Assembly: GCA_903813345.2 (NCBI GenBank)
Contig: CAIIXF020000011.1
Span: 31,798,166-31,862,165 of the forward strand
Direction of reading: 5' to 3'
Source: Owenia fusiformis
Lineage: Eukaryota; Annelida; Polychaeta; Sabellida; Oweniidae
Length of the DNA stretch: 64,000 bases
Shown piece after piece: positions 37,071-49,256 of this stretch (positions within the stretch are counted from its first letter, which is position 1; every line of letters starts with the position of its first letter). Made by a program: the position numbers and the translations under genes. Below the pieces are notes generated by a model, which searched no databases, had not been told where the DNA came from, and saw nothing but the letters and a program-made list of their open reading frames with translations.

Positions 37071-37190
37071 ATGTCACCACCAGAAGTGTTATAGTCTCCA
37101 GCTTTTTTGTTGATGGTTTTCAGTAGTTGGTGTTCAGCAGTTGAAATCTGTAACAAATGGCAAGTGGTGATATTTTGCATGTTAATGCTT
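37071..37190 (+). repeat. Dispersed ~125-bp repeat, copy 3
   Basis: Starts atgtcaccaccagaagtg, lacks the 'gtgacatatt' text after it, and continues with 'ttatagtctccagctttttt' and 'taacaaatggcaagtggtga'. Confidence 0.65.
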
Positions 37191-38205
37191 TGGCATATTT
37201 CTTATAATTTTTTTTTATCTTGATGTAGGATAAAAAGTTGTAAAATTACTTAATTAGGCCTAAGCTAAATTATTTTGTTATTTGAAGGGTGCTCTGGGTG
37301 AATCGATTATAGATCAATTCATTTTTTGTTTTTATTTTCATGTCTAATGATGAAGATTCTATCATTAACCAAGGGCAGATTTCCCAGAGTCATGAAATAA
37401 TATTCTCATTGCATACCAATAAAAGGAAGTCATGCGGCAATCTCAGTTTTATGGCAAAGATTATTGAGCAAAAACAGCAAGGAAATATTGTCACAATGTC
37501 ATAATTTTGTTAAACAAGGCCTAATAGGTTGTTAAACAAGACACCCATTAAAATGTAGACCAGTTATATAAGGTATGGTAAGGATAATTTTTATATGCTG
37601 AATTTTATTGAGAAAAGTAATCAGTTATCTGTAATGATGGATAATCCATCAATACTAGGACCTATAACCTAGCAATTATAAAAATAAAACTCATAAAACT
37701 GTATGAAAACTATTCTCGTAAAAACAGCATTATCATGTGAATACTCTCATCATCAATACTATCAAGGATGACATATTTCAAGTCTAAGAAGCTGTGGTGT
37801 GGAAAAAATTTGGGGTCCCTAAAACCCCAAATTAGCCCCGAATTATGAAAATTTAAAGCCCAATTTTCTTGAAAATTTGGTGTAAAATTAAAGAATAAGG
37901 TCTAAAAAAGGCCCATTATTTTGGGTATCACTGGGCCTTTTAGGGTCTTATTTTTTAAAATGGCCTTGATATTCACCATGTGAAAAGCATTCATTCTGTT
38001 TTTCTAAAAGATGATTTTATCAACTTTGTAATAGTCAAAGTCATTTTCATGATAATTTATTATTGTTATACTTTTTATTATACCCGTAGGTGCTTTAGTG
38101 TTAATCAGTTTACCAAGCAAGTGCAGGATGTCCTGAAGTCTTGCTATGACATTACCAATCATTGACAATTTAATGGATGACTTTAAAATTTGCCTAATGT
38201 GGTCA
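37191..38205. other. Non-coding; contains 'ggccc/aaatt' repeat text
   Basis: No gene seen. At about 37801-37975 a patch of 'ggggtccctaaaaccccaaa', 'aaaatttggtgtaaaatt' and 'aaggcccattattttggg' resembles 60840-61000, so a dispersed element fragment is likely. Confidence 0.4.
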
Positions 38206-38378
38206 GGCCAGTAGCCAGGATTTTCAGGGGGGGTCACTTTTGACAATTTTGGTCCAAATATTGCCAAAATCACTCTAAAAGTGCTCAGAATGGTGAAAAA
38301 CTGCATGATTTGAAAGAGTTTTTGGCCAGGAGGGGATCGCTCAAATACATCGTACCCCCCCCCCTGGCTACGGGCCTG
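38206..38378. mobile_element. GGCCCGTAGCCAGG miniature inverted-repeat element
   Basis: The left end ggccagtagccagg and right end cctggctacgggcc are inverted, with G-rich and C-rich tracts just inside. It is 173 bp and non-coding. The family also occurs at 20659-20821 and 17899-18030. Confidence 0.7.
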
Positions 38379-39027
38379 GTGGTGTAGTTTAAGATATTTG
38401 ATTTGATTTTATATCCTTAAATCAAGGGGAGCATTCAACAATTTCTATCTCATACAATTCCTCATCAATTGATTATAGCACTTTATTCTGAACTTTACGA
38501 TATTGTTCCGTATGTGTTTGGTTGTCTCTTTAATGTTTTGTAACCTGATTGCAGACTGCTCCCCTTCTAATCTAGTTTGTTAACTTGCAATTGTGATTAA
38601 AAGGAATTACATGTGAACATGGGGGTACAGGAAAAAGTATGAAGCTGTATCTCTTTAAATTGAGGTGTATTTACTGCATACTGACATGCAATACAAGGAA
38701 GCATTATCATATGAAGGAATTCCAAACTTGCTCATGCAAAGAAGTAGAGGAAATAGGCTTGTTGGTCATGACAGCTTGCATGTTAGGAAGTAATCAGGGG
38801 CAACTCCACAGATGGCGAATCTGAAAAGATAGCCGAGAAAAAGTCTAAAATTACCATGAAAGTTAATGAAAGGCCATTATCAGGGATAATATACAGATCT
38901 TATATTGTCTATTGTTTATATCCTTTGTCATTGAATATGTAATTCATTAAAAATGTTGTAAAATGGTCATGTCATGTCTCAGAATTTTAAAATTTGATTT
39001 TTTGGTTAAGTTTTTATTATGCCATCT
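38379..39027. other. Non-coding stretch, nothing recognised
   Basis: No gene or repeat boundary identified up to the TTA flank of the next element. Confidence 0.4.
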
Positions 39028-39030
39028 TTA

Positions 39031-40937
39031 GTAGCGGTCACACTAGCCGTGTAGGCTCACCGTTCGCCACCGTTTGGCTAATTATGGCCAGACGGCGACG
39101 GCCGCATTGTTTTTATACATTTTTGACCGGGACTATACCGTTCTATTCCGGGTCTGTACCGGCTTCTCATCGGCCTTGTACCGGACTTACCATGTTTCAG
39201 AATTCTTGCTTACCGTTCTCGCCGTGTTCTCAACTGGCGCATACCATCCCCTCACCAGGTTTTCACCAGCCGGAACGCCTGGATATCGGCCGAACCGCCT
39301 TGATGGCATCATGCAAACGCTCACAATATTTAACTCACTTTTTGGAATGTATGCTCAACCATCCACGTGTTCAAAGCTAAATGATCTATATTTCATCCGA
39401 CCATATCACGTTTTACGTTTTTACTATACGTTTTGAAACTAATTGCTCTGAGGGGTAACTATTTGTTTTGACATTACATTTTACGCAAAGCGTTATTGGA
39501 AGGTACAGATTGAACCTTTACTCCCCTCCAACGTTTAGAAATATTTTTCCTCATTAAAATGGAGGGATTCGAAGTGAACTGTACTCGAATTGGAATTGAA
39601 GTAAGTTTATTGAATCACTAATAAAAATATGCCAAATCTTATTTGATTTCGAAAAAAGACGGCGGTGTTTTGTATTATTTTTATAACGTTTTGTAAAACG
39701 GCAACTACATATATTTTGTGATAATTGCGTCAACGTATATATAACAGGTCTTAGACCTGCGTCGTTTGAGTTATATACCAAAAAATATTGACTTTTTGCA
39801 CGCTGGTGACGTCGCGCCTTTTTAAATTAATCGAATAACTCAGAAGGGTATCACTCGAAAATTCACGGAAGACTTCACATCTTTGTTATACCGTAGTTTA
39901 ATCATTAAGGGATTAATGGGTGAACGTTAAGTTGTCATGAACATGAATATTGCAGTTTTATTGAATTTTCTGACAGAAATCGGCTCTTCCTCAACCCTAT
40001 TAATTTTTTCTTATATAATTGGTCGTGTAAATGAGAAATAAAGCTTTCACAACTTTTTGATGGACAGTAACGTGAACAGAAAGATCACGTAAAATGCATA
40101 AAACAGTTGATAGTTCGAAGTTTGGCTTATAATGCTAACTGGACATTTATTTTCACTTTTATTTGAGCTTTAATCATTTTTGCAATTTATTTATTTTCTT
40201 CGTGTATGATAAAAGAAATATATTTGTAACTTGTTTTTCTCAGTATCTTCAAAAGAATCTCTGTCAAAGTGGTTTGAGTGGATTTGTGGCTTCAAAGTAC
40301 AAATGAGAAAGTCGAAGAATTGATGTCTCGAGTTACGGGACAAAACCTTGGACAATACCTGAATATTTAAATAAACTGGAGGCAAAATTGTTGAAACGGC
40401 AGAACACGGTGACAACACTGCGTCACGAGGCGGTACAATTGCGAGTTCACGGTATTAGGATGTTTAGAGGATGTTATGGAGCAGTTATAAGGCCGTTAAC
40501 ACGTTAATGGACTGTTACCTAAGCGTTAAGCGGCTGGTACCGTGAACACCCTTTTTATGTGACCTTTCAAACCCCCGTTTGAACCTCGTTTATCAGACGG
40601 TACCCAAGCGGTACACTCTCGTTCGCAGCCCGTCACTGATAGAGTCAACGTCCACCATCGTCCCATTACCGCTCTGCGAATGTGTCCTTAACGGCTGCAC
40701 CGTTCTTATACCATTCCCGTACCGCTATCACCGTTCGCAACCGAACGTTACTCAAACGGGAAAAGTTTTGAGCATGCTCAAAAAATTCGCCGGGTGTGGA
40801 TGGACGGCAACGTTCCCTGAACGTTTCTCAACGGGCGGGAAACGACCCACCGTGTGGCCATACCGTGCACCGCCATCTGGCCATAATTAGCCACACGGTG
40901 GCGAACGGTGAGCCTACACGGCTAGTGTGACCGCTAC
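39031..40937. mobile_element. Harbinger-like element with TTA target duplication
   Basis: Inverted ends GTAGCGGTCACACTAGCCGT agree for about 66 bp with very few differences. Both are flanked by TTA (39028-39030 and 40938-40940), the 3-bp target duplication typical of the PIF/Harbinger superfamily. The first 300 bp and last 550 bp are GC-rich, with repeated 'ccgttcgc' and 'ggtacc'-type words; the middle is AT-rich. No transposase or Myb-like frame was recognised in 1907 bp, so it is non-autonomous. The frames at 38994-39436 and 40579-40890 are by-products of the GC-rich ends. Confidence 0.8.
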
Positions 40938-40940
40938 TTA

Positions 40941-42449
40941 AGAGACACAATAAAATTAGCTACATTGACCAAAGTGTTTACATTTTCGGATTAGAAGGGT
41001 TTATTTGTTTTGAAGGGGTGGAAGTGGATGTATTGAACATTTCGTGCAATTTAAAATGATTCATGGTTTTCCTAAATACGTTTGACTTGACTGCCTCTTC
41101 GCTTCTGTAATCTTAATTAACCTGTTAGTCTGTTGGCAGAATTGTTGTCTCGGGTGCGTCAGGTCCTGGGTTGGATTCCTGAAGGAATATTTTTATTTTT
41201 TTTTTACTTTTTTGGTTGTAAGTATCAAAGTACTATAGCCACATGATGTCAGTTTTATAAAAAAAATGTAAAGTTAATATGTATCAGACACATTCCGTTT
41301 TGGGTACATGGATATACAAGTATGCACGACTCTCACCTTTCCATTATCAATAGTGATATTATTATTGAACTATAAAGGGAGGGGCAGAATGACACTTAAT
41401 TTCATGGTCTTTAGTGTAGTCATTGCATTTTATTTTACGCAGAGCTAGGTTTTCGGTGAAATACCCTTTATATCAAAAATGTTTGATTGATCCTGAAGAA
41501 ATATTTTGGAATCAAATGAATGTTCTTGTATCCAAAATGCCTTTAGTTAAAACTACCATCCGTTCATAAATGTCCTTGATTTATTAAAATACCATTGGTT
41601 TTAAAGATATGCCTCAAGGTCCAAAGAAATAGCATCATCCCAAAGATATACCTTTAGTTTCCAAAAATAGTCTTGATTTAAAAAATGGGTCCAAAATACC
41701 ATTTTCTCACAGAAATACAAGTGTGTGTAAAATAGTATCCTTGATCCAAAAATGTAAAAATTGAAGAAGTATTGATTCCAAAAAGTGAAAATGTGCAGAT
41801 CAGGATAACTTGTTTGATATTTAATCATCTGGGAAGGATTTCAACTTTTATTGCCTAAGCCATACGATTCAAGGACAAAAAGACAGAGCTCTTGAAGTTG
41901 AGAATATTGTGACATAATTGCTTCTTAATTATAGCTGTATGTATCGATGTTTCATTTATGGTATTCATTGGATAAGAAGAATCAATGCAATGACTGGAAT
42001 GTATGAAGTCCTTGGAATCTGTTTAGGTGGTCTTTTTCAGACTAATAGTATAGAATTTTGTATCACCAGCCATTTATAATATGCATTCTTAGAAATCATT
42101 TTCATTCAGTTATCAGTAATCACAGCTATTTTCTCTCAAGATTGCCTTATTATCTTTGTATTCAAACTGATGAGATTACAAAATTGGACAGATTTAAGCA
42201 AATAAGTCACAATATTTTTTATTAATATGAACATGTTTTATGCATTATTCAAGATAAATAACATCCCTTTGGTTATCAAAGAATTACTCTTAAATTATTT
42301 ATATTAAGGGAACTGGAATCCTGTAGAATAAAATCAAAAGTAAGTGATCAGAATACAACTTGCATTGAAGTGACATTTCTGCAAAAATCAACTTGACTAG
42401 ACTACAGAATTTTTTATTTCTGAACAGAAAGTTGGCATGGGGAATTCTT
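40941..42449. other. Non-coding stretch with one tRNA-like patch
   Basis: Apart from the tRNA-like patch at 41121-41215, no gene or element was recognised. Confidence 0.4.
41121..41215 (+). repeat. Degenerate tRNA-like (SINE-head-like) patch
   Basis: 'ttagtctgttgg' resembles a polymerase III A box, 'gggttggattcc' about 50 bp later resembles a B box, and a run of nine or more T follows. The cloverleaf stems do not pair well, so this is at most a tRNA pseudogene or a decayed SINE head. Confidence 0.3.
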
Positions 42450-42457
42450 ATGAGCAT

Positions 42458-44135
42458 TAGGGTGGCTCAAAATAATTTTTTTTTGGAAATGTTATGCTCC
42501 CTATGTGAATCGAGTTGCATTTTGGGGTAAATATCACCTGTGATTTTTTTCAAAATTTTTAGTCAACTTTTAGGGGTCCCCCACAGCCTTTGAAGTTTGC
42601 CCATAGGCTTAACATTAGTGGGCGTCGCCCAAAATTGTACTTTGTAGTAGTTTTCTTCTAGAGTGATTTATATATGCTGTTTGAAGAAAAACAACATTGT
42701 ATATGATATGATTAGATGTTTAAATCATCATATTACTCTGTTTCATCATGTGAACTTATATAAAAGGTTATACTAACAATATCCTATTAACAAAATATCA
42801 GGTACATTCGACCAGTATAATTATTTTAACAAGTAAGGTTTTAGAGAATCATGTCTCATATATGATTTGGTATTGTCATTTTAATGGTTTAAACTGTAAA
42901 AGGTATATTCATTCTTGACATTTAATGTTTTTTAAACATGATTTAGATCAGCTTTTCTTATATATGGCACTCTTCCTCTATGATCTGAGCGTACAACACA
43001 TACATTGTCAAGATGCGCCACGTCACGGGTCATTTGAGAGCATCCCTGTACAAGCTTCACTGGTCGTTCAGCTGGATCATTAAGAGAATGCAGGTCTTGA
43101 CAGAAATGCTATCGCCAGTACGACCCTGATATAGCAAATGCAGCTCTTCGCAGTGCAAGATGCCATCTATGGTACCTCTGCCCTGAATTAGTTGTTATGT
43201 CCCTATTCAACGAATTCACTGTTAGAGAGGAGAAGCAGGATCTTGCTACAGCACTGCTCAGCATCTCACAGCCTGTACAATTTGCAACTGGTAAACCAGG
43301 ACAGCCTGACTTCAACCCAGTTGCTGCTCACTTAGGCAATGTTAAACCATCACTAGCAATGTTTGTAACTGAGAGATCTAATGGCTCTTATTTCACCTCC
43401 TAGAATCAGATCCAATTATATGCCATTGGCTTCAAGAGAATCCCGTTGCATGGCATACATATCCAACGTATGTTCAAACCCAGAATTTCTGTCAAGACCT
43501 GCATTCTGATAATGATCCAGCTGAACGGCCAGTGAAGCTTGTACAGGAATGCTCTCAAATGACCCGTGACGTGGCACATCGTGACAATGTATGTGTTGTA
43601 CGCTCAGAACATAGAGGAAGAGTGCTATATATAAGAAAAGCTGATCTGAATCATGTTTAAAAAACATTAAATGTCAAGAATGAATATACCTTTTACAGTT
43701 TAAACCATTATAATGACAATTATACCAAATCATATATGAGAATGATTCTCTAAAACTGTACTTCTTCAAATAATTATACTGATCGAATGTACCTGGTATT
43801 TTGTTGATAGGACATCATAAGTATAACCTTTTATGTAAGTTCACATGATGAAACAGAGTAATATGATGATTTAAACATCTAATCATATCATATACAATGT
43901 TGTCTTTCTTCAAACAACATAAATAAATCACTAGAAAAAAAGCTTCTACAAAGTACAATTTTGGGCGACGCCCACTAATGTTAAGCCTATGGGCAAACTT
44001 CAAAGGCTGTGGGGGACCCCTAAAAGTTGACTAAAAATTTTGAAAAAAATCACAGGTGATATTTACCCCAAAATGCAACTCGATTCACATAGGGAGCATA
44101 ACATTTCCAAAAAAAAATTATTTTGAGCCACCCTA
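42458..44135 (+). mobile_element. 1.7-kb element with 650-bp inverted ends, 8-bp duplication
   Basis: The ends begin TAGGGTGGCTCAAAATAATT and are inverted over about 650 bp (42458-43107 against 43485-44135). Both sides are flanked by the direct 8-bp duplication ATGAGCAT (42450-42457 and 44136-44143). The TAGGG start and 8-bp duplication suit the hAT superfamily, although 650-bp inverted ends are unusual for hAT and other 8-bp-duplicating groups are possible. The unique centre plus the right arm encode a decayed protein (43116-43660). Confidence 0.8.
43116..43660 (+). pseudogene. Transposon-borne gene fragment, one frameshift
   Basis: The first frame runs from 43116 (QYDPDIANAALRSARCHLWY, then LCPELVVMSLF) to a stop at 43401. 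A second frame picks it up at about 43394 (HLLESDP, NPVAWHTYPTYV, SDNDPAERPVKLVQEC) and ends at TAA 43658. Both halves have protein-like composition and overlap at the break, so a single-base shift in one gene is the simplest reading. The 'HLWYLxxELVxxSLF' and 'NDxAERxVKLxQ' motifs recall an uncharacterised multi-copy protein seen in invertebrate genomes; I cannot name its function. The end of the frame (from 43485) lies in the right inverted arm, so a damaged antisense copy of it also exists in the left arm. The 5' part of the gene is missing. Confidence 0.55.
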
Positions 44136-44294
44136 ATGAGCATATTATGGCCCATTTCAATATACTTTGTGTTCTAATAGCTCACATCAGTTTTTAAATA
44201 TTTTATACTCCTTTGAGGGAACAGAGGCCCTAATGTAAACGTGAGCAAAAGAGCAAACGTCTGGGTGCAGGCAGTTCTAATAAACTGATCATAA

Positions 44295-44753
44295 CAAAGG
44301 GACTTGTATGATGGATGTAATATTTGATTTTTGACGTTTCACTGTTTTTTGCTTTGATCAACATTGGACCAGAATTGAATCTTCTATTTTCTTAATGAAA
44401 ACACAGAATGAAATCCTGTGCTAAGGGTTGATGTGAAAAAGTCAGTCCACCCCAGTGGAGATCGAAACCCTCGGCCCCTTGCTTTCCAGGCAAGTGCTCT
44501 ACCACTGAGCTACAGGACCGACTGGCTTTTCCACATCAACATTGCATATATAGCATTGCAGCCAGTTTCCTGGACCCCATATAAGTTACCTGTCTTTCCA
44601 GGTTGTCAATCACTCTAGCTCTATTCATGATGTCACGTGGACTTTCCCACGGGCCATTCCCCCTAAGGAGAAGGATTTGATGTTTAATATATCAATTGAC
44701 GTTTCACTATTTTTGCTTTGATCAACATTGGACCTGAGTTGAATTTTCTATGA
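44295..44753. repeat. tRNA-like core between inverted and direct repeats
   Basis: A direct repeat of about 57 bp, containing 'ttgacgtttcact', 'gctttgatcaacattgga' and 'ttgaat', flanks the unit (44329-44385 and 44697-44753). Inside, 25-bp inverted arms (gttgatgtgaaaaagtcagt and its partner ending cacatcaac, about 44426-44545) enclose a tRNA-like sequence on the minus strand. The layout may be a SINE, a terminal-repeat mini-retrotransposon or a tRNA-derived foldback. Confidence 0.55.
44450..44524 (-). repeat. tRNA-like sequence, Ser-like anticodon GGA
   Basis: On the minus strand it begins ggtcctgtagctcagtggta (good A box), has a stem cttgc-loop-gcaag with GGA in the loop, and then a B-box-like 'gggtttcgatctcc' with one extra base. 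The acceptor stem does not close with the 3' side and no variable arm suits a normal tRNA-Ser. I therefore treat it as a tRNA pseudogene or repeat head and not a working tRNA gene. Confidence 0.55.
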
Positions 44754-46112
44754 AGTTCATATCCAGGGTATCAGAAATGTTCTTGTTGTTTTAAATTGTG
44801 GAAACAGTTCTTGACATCCAGGAGGGTTTTTGTTTAATACTGATACTTTATCACAATTGGGTTGGTGGGGTTTATTTCTGTTGTTAACTTGTTTTTCATT
44901 AGGGCACTCACTTTGCAAAAAAGAAATGATGGTATTAAAAGATATTTATGTGTTCATATTTGATCTTTTATATCGATGTCTTGATATATATTATTAAATC
45001 ATCAATGTATATTGTATGCCTTCAAAAATGTATTGAAAACATGTTACATTACCATGTAAAAGCCAATCAAATGTAAATGATAACAGTATTTTCCTGATCA
45101 GGTTTCCCTTATACAGTTTTAATTTGTTTCCTATTTTCATGAATATAGACAATAACAATCTGTTAGTTCAAAACAGTATTAGGTAAGCTATAAAATAAAA
45201 GAATAAAGGCCAATATAATTCTGAAACCAGTTATGCTTGATTTATTGAAGATGATGCACTCTTTACTGCTTCTCATTTTGGGACTGCTAATATAAACCAC
45301 TACTAAAAATGTTGGTCTTTTCGATCATGCTAATTCCATGCTGTTATCTGTTATTTTACCTCCCACATTTTCTAGGCTTTCTTTATAATTTTAAGGATAG
45401 GATTGACTACTTGTTTTTATCTAAAATTACCCAATTTTTAAACTTTGTTTTTGTATGCAAGACAACCCTGTTATTTCATCAATGGGAAAGTGTATACACC
45501 AGGGGAAGTAATTACCCATTAATTCAACAAGGGGGTTTGTTAATATAACTTTAAGCATACTTTCCAAATGGAACAGAATTGTTAATATTGTAAAATATGC
45601 TAAGGAATGCAGTTTGCAGACTGGACATATCTCCAAAAGGCCATTACATGCCCCATCTTTTCAAAACGTAGTGTTACTGATGATCTACCCTTTGGTCTAG
45701 ATATTAGTAGGAATAATTAGCCTCTAAATAAGACAAATCAGTATACAGTTTTGATGCCGCTAAGATCTAACGACCCCAAACATACACTAGCTGTCTTGGC
45801 CTTGGAAACTTTAAATATGAAATAAATATCCGCTTTTTATGAAAGCATATATTACATTCTGTGACTTTATCTCTTATTCGATGTTTGGATTTTGTTTCAT
45901 ATTTTAATCGATAAGGCTAGATCAAAGTATTATCTCTAATTCAAAGAGTTTAGGCGAAGCTCTCTTTTAACGAAGCAAAACTATTGGAAATGTTGGAAAT
46001 AGTACAGATGCTTCCCTTTAAAAGAGTTTAAGCAAGTATATTTCAGATAAATTGAGTCATTTGTCTTTATGATAATCTTAAACTGTAGACAATAAAATAT
46101 TTTTTCATTTTT
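44754..46112. other. Non-coding stretch, nothing recognised
   Basis: AT-rich; only short chance frames (up to 79 codons). Confidence 0.45.
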
Positions 46113-46240
46113 ATGTCACTACAAGAAGAAGTGACATATTGTTATAGTCTCCAACTTTTTTTGTGGATGGAGGTTGGTGTTCAGTGTTTGGTGGTTGGCA
46201 TCTGTAGCAAATGGCAGGTGGTGACATTTTACAAGTTAAT
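46113..46240 (+). repeat. Dispersed ~125-bp repeat, copy 4
   Basis: Starts atgtcactacaagaagaagt, then 'gacatattgttatagtctcc', 'ggttggtgttcagtg' and 'aaatggcaggtggtgacatt'. The body and orientation match the other five copies. Confidence 0.65.
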
Positions 46241-47680
46241 TTTTGTTTTATTGAAGTGATAGTCGCCTTGAAATAGTCTTTGTGCAACCTTTAAAAAAAA
46301 CATTTCACACTGGTAATACATTTCTCTTTTTCATGATCATTTCAGGGTGAAATATTTATTCCCAAGTGTATGATATATAACAGTTTTCTCATCAATATGC
46401 AGCAAAAACTTCTCTTAAAAACAATTTGTGAACAAGATCCATTCACAACCTTTATAGCACAGAATTCAACTTGTTCTAATTAGATCATTTTTACTTGATT
46501 AATGTAGAGACCTTAAAAATAATTGTTAAGTGTATATTTTAAGAAATAAAGAAAAATATCACCTTACTGAAGGTTTGAATGACACAGTGGGGTCAATTTC
46601 TTCAAACATCGTAGTTACAGATATATATAATAAATCAATTTTTCTAAGATTTAGAGATAAATTGCAATCTTGTAATTTTACAGAGGTTAGAGAAATGGAC
46701 ATATTCACTGAGTCATAAAAAATTAAAACAACAGACATGTTTGACGAGGTTATTCAATGCAGTCTTTCAGAGAAGCATATAACAGAGTTCATGTCCAAAA
46801 ACATATAAATCTGATCAGATTCACAACTTGAATAAATTATAAGATGCACCCTATGTTTTAATAAGTATGTAAGTATAAAGTGATATGCCCATTATGAAGA
46901 TGTAAGTATGCTGCAATGAGGTGAGAATTTCAATACCTTGCATCCCTTGTACCCATTTGATAATCTATTTGCACTTAGTTGAACCATGGGCTTTCACACA
47001 TGGAAACACTTAGAGAATAAATAGAGATGCAGATTAGTTTTGAAAATAGGTGAACTGAATTTTTTGAGAAAAAATCTTTTAAAGAAGGATGTCACTTTAC
47101 TGTCATTGATTAGAAATTGAAAATAAATAACTATGAAGTAAAAATATAAGTATTTTGATAATATATACTTTTAATGTATAATGGATAAATTTGAGAATCG
47201 AGTCAATCAATATTTTCTATTATATCACTATTACCTTATGTTATCTGTGCCAATTATTGACTTTATTATTACCATTAATGAGATATCTAATACATTTGTA
47301 TAGCTTTTACAACAAGAGGAGGTGTGTATTATATGTCCCTGGCCTAGTGATTTCCATGAGTTTTTGATAATTAGAGAGTATAATGGTCTTAATATATAAT
47401 GCTCCATATTACTCCACAATGGAGCTGTAGAGCTAAACCTGTAGAGGAAAAGTCATAGTGGACTAAAAAACTGTAACCCTGTGTATTAGAGAGACTGACA
47501 TGCTTAAGAGTCAATAAAAAAGAAAATGTTCCAGAGATCTCCATGGCATTGTTGCATCTAGTTTAGAATTTGAAAATATCTTGCACCCAGTTGAAAAATC
47601 CAGTTGCACCTATTCAAAAGTTTGAAATTATCTTGCACCTTCTTAAAAGTTCAATTACACAGCCAATATAATTCGACGTC
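46241..47680. other. Non-coding stretch, nothing recognised
   Basis: No convincing exon. Near 47560-47650 the phrase 'tatcttgcacc' occurs twice, a minor repeat. Confidence 0.4.
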
Positions 47681-47836
47681 GTTTCAGCATCGAAATAATT
47701 TGGCACTGTTCCGGCGCCGTTTCGACACTGTTCCGGCACCAAAACCTTTGGACACCAAAATTTGCTACCAGACTAGTCAGTCCATTTGGTGCCGAAACGG
47801 CACTGAAATTTGGCACCGGAACAGCGTCGAAAATCA
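47681..47836. mobile_element. GC-richer foldback element, ~155 bp
   Basis: The left side has 'ttcgacgtcgtttcagc' and 'ggcactgttccggcgccg'; the right side has 'gtgccgaaacggcactg' and 'ggcaccggaacagcgtcgaa', which are inverted relatives. Several short words (ccggcacc, ccgtttcg) repeat inside. No target duplication was resolved. Confidence 0.5.
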
Positions 47837-48489
47837 GATTGCATTTTGAAGGTGTATCGCATCAAAAATCATTAAAAGTTAAGATATTTAGTACAAATGG
47901 TAGATATTGGTCTTAAAATGTTGTAGACCTGAAGGTTAAGTTAAGCCTTTTAAACTAAATCAGAAATGGAGAAAATGTTTATGCTATCTAAATTATTTTG
48001 GCTCAGAGATTACAACATGAAATAAAACAATGGTACCAAAATATTCATATTGGTGTTACATTTTTACTAATCATATCAAGTGTCAGAATGAAATCATTAG
48101 GGACTATCAAAGGTTGGGTTACCAATGCTTGCACGTAAGCCTGCTCTGTTAAGGGGAAAGTTGAGTATAGAACATATTATTTTGTTAGAGTTGTCCGTTT
48201 ACTATTACAAGTACAGTAGGTAATAAATTATTCAGGTATCTAGTTTATTGTTCATCATTTTTTATAATGTACAGTATGTTATATCTAAACTGTCCTTTGT
48301 TTCAGTCCTCACTATGTTTAGTTTTTCTGTGACTTTTATTAAAATATTTCAATGCGCGGTTTAGAATTTCTTGCACTTCTAATTTAATGCAATAATGACA
48401 GAATTTTATTCTGTGTATGTTTTTCATTGGTTCCTTCTCATTTTTTCTGTAATATGTGTGCATCCGCAATTATATTTACAGGCTATATG
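47837..48489. other. Non-coding stretch, nothing recognised
   Basis: No gene or repeat boundary identified. Confidence 0.4.
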
Positions 48490-48680
48490 TACAGTAAAAC
48501 CTGTCTTAGTGAACACCTCTCTCTAGTAAACAGTAAACACCTGTCTCTAGTAGACATCCTTCCTTCACACATACTATACTGACTTTTGTATTTACCTTCT
48601 CTGTAGTAAACACCTACCTACAGTGAACATATTTTTGTGGCTCCATAGGTGTATACTGTATACACCTGTTTTACTGTATT
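48490..48680. repeat. CAGTAAAACC-family repeat
   Basis: The left end is acagtaaaacctgtcttagt, and the right end, reverse complemented, begins acagtaaaacaggtgtata. Internal 'gtaaacacct' words recur. It is a shorter relative of 2928-3443. Confidence 0.6.
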
Positions 48681-49031
48681 CTCACATGTTGGGATCTGTT
48701 ATTGGATTACAGGTTATGGAGATGGACAACAAATGATTCTTTTATATACTTTCTGCCAATGTATCTCATATCTGCGAAAATACAATATGGAATTATAACA
48801 TTGGAATATTTGCAATATATCAAGAATTTGGATTTATTATGTCAACACAAAAATTTATTATTCAGAGGATTTATAAAAGGAGTTTCTGACAATGCGCAAA
48901 AAATTAAAACAACGGGAAAGTTCTTAAAAATGTGGACACAAATATGCAAATCTAGAGAAAACAAGAGAAAATGCCTGTATCCTGCTTTAATGCAACCCAT
49001 CATATAAACTATTGTAGACTGGATGGATCAC

Positions 49032-49256
49032 TAAGGGGTGGCATCAAAAGTTCAATGTCGGATTGGAAACTAAATAAATCTAGTTTTGACTCTGACAACC
49101 ATTTAAACCATTCCAAGGCATTCTGAGTCGAAATTGCCAAAAATTTGAAATGTTGAAATTTGTCGGATAGCAAACTGAAATGGGTTTGAACCCCCTCCCC
49201 CCTAACTAGATTTATTTAGTTTTCTATCTGACATCAAACTTTTGATGCCTCCCCTA
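49032..49256. mobile_element. Miniature inverted-repeat element, ~225 bp
   Basis: The left arm TAAGGGGTGGCATCAAAAGT and the inverted right arm (ttaggggaggcatcaaaagt) continue for about 55 bp, including 'aactaaataaatctagtt'. It is non-coding. The target duplication is ambiguous; TAA is possible. Confidence 0.75.

Noticed and set aside
44450-44524. Working tRNA-Ser gene
   Set aside because: The acceptor stem does not pair, the B box has an extra base and the long variable arm is missing.
48702-49004. A 101-codon open frame with Lys-rich end
   Set aside because: AT-rich text gives such frames by chance; no recognised motif, and the apparent acceptor (gattacag) leads into a different frame that soon stops.
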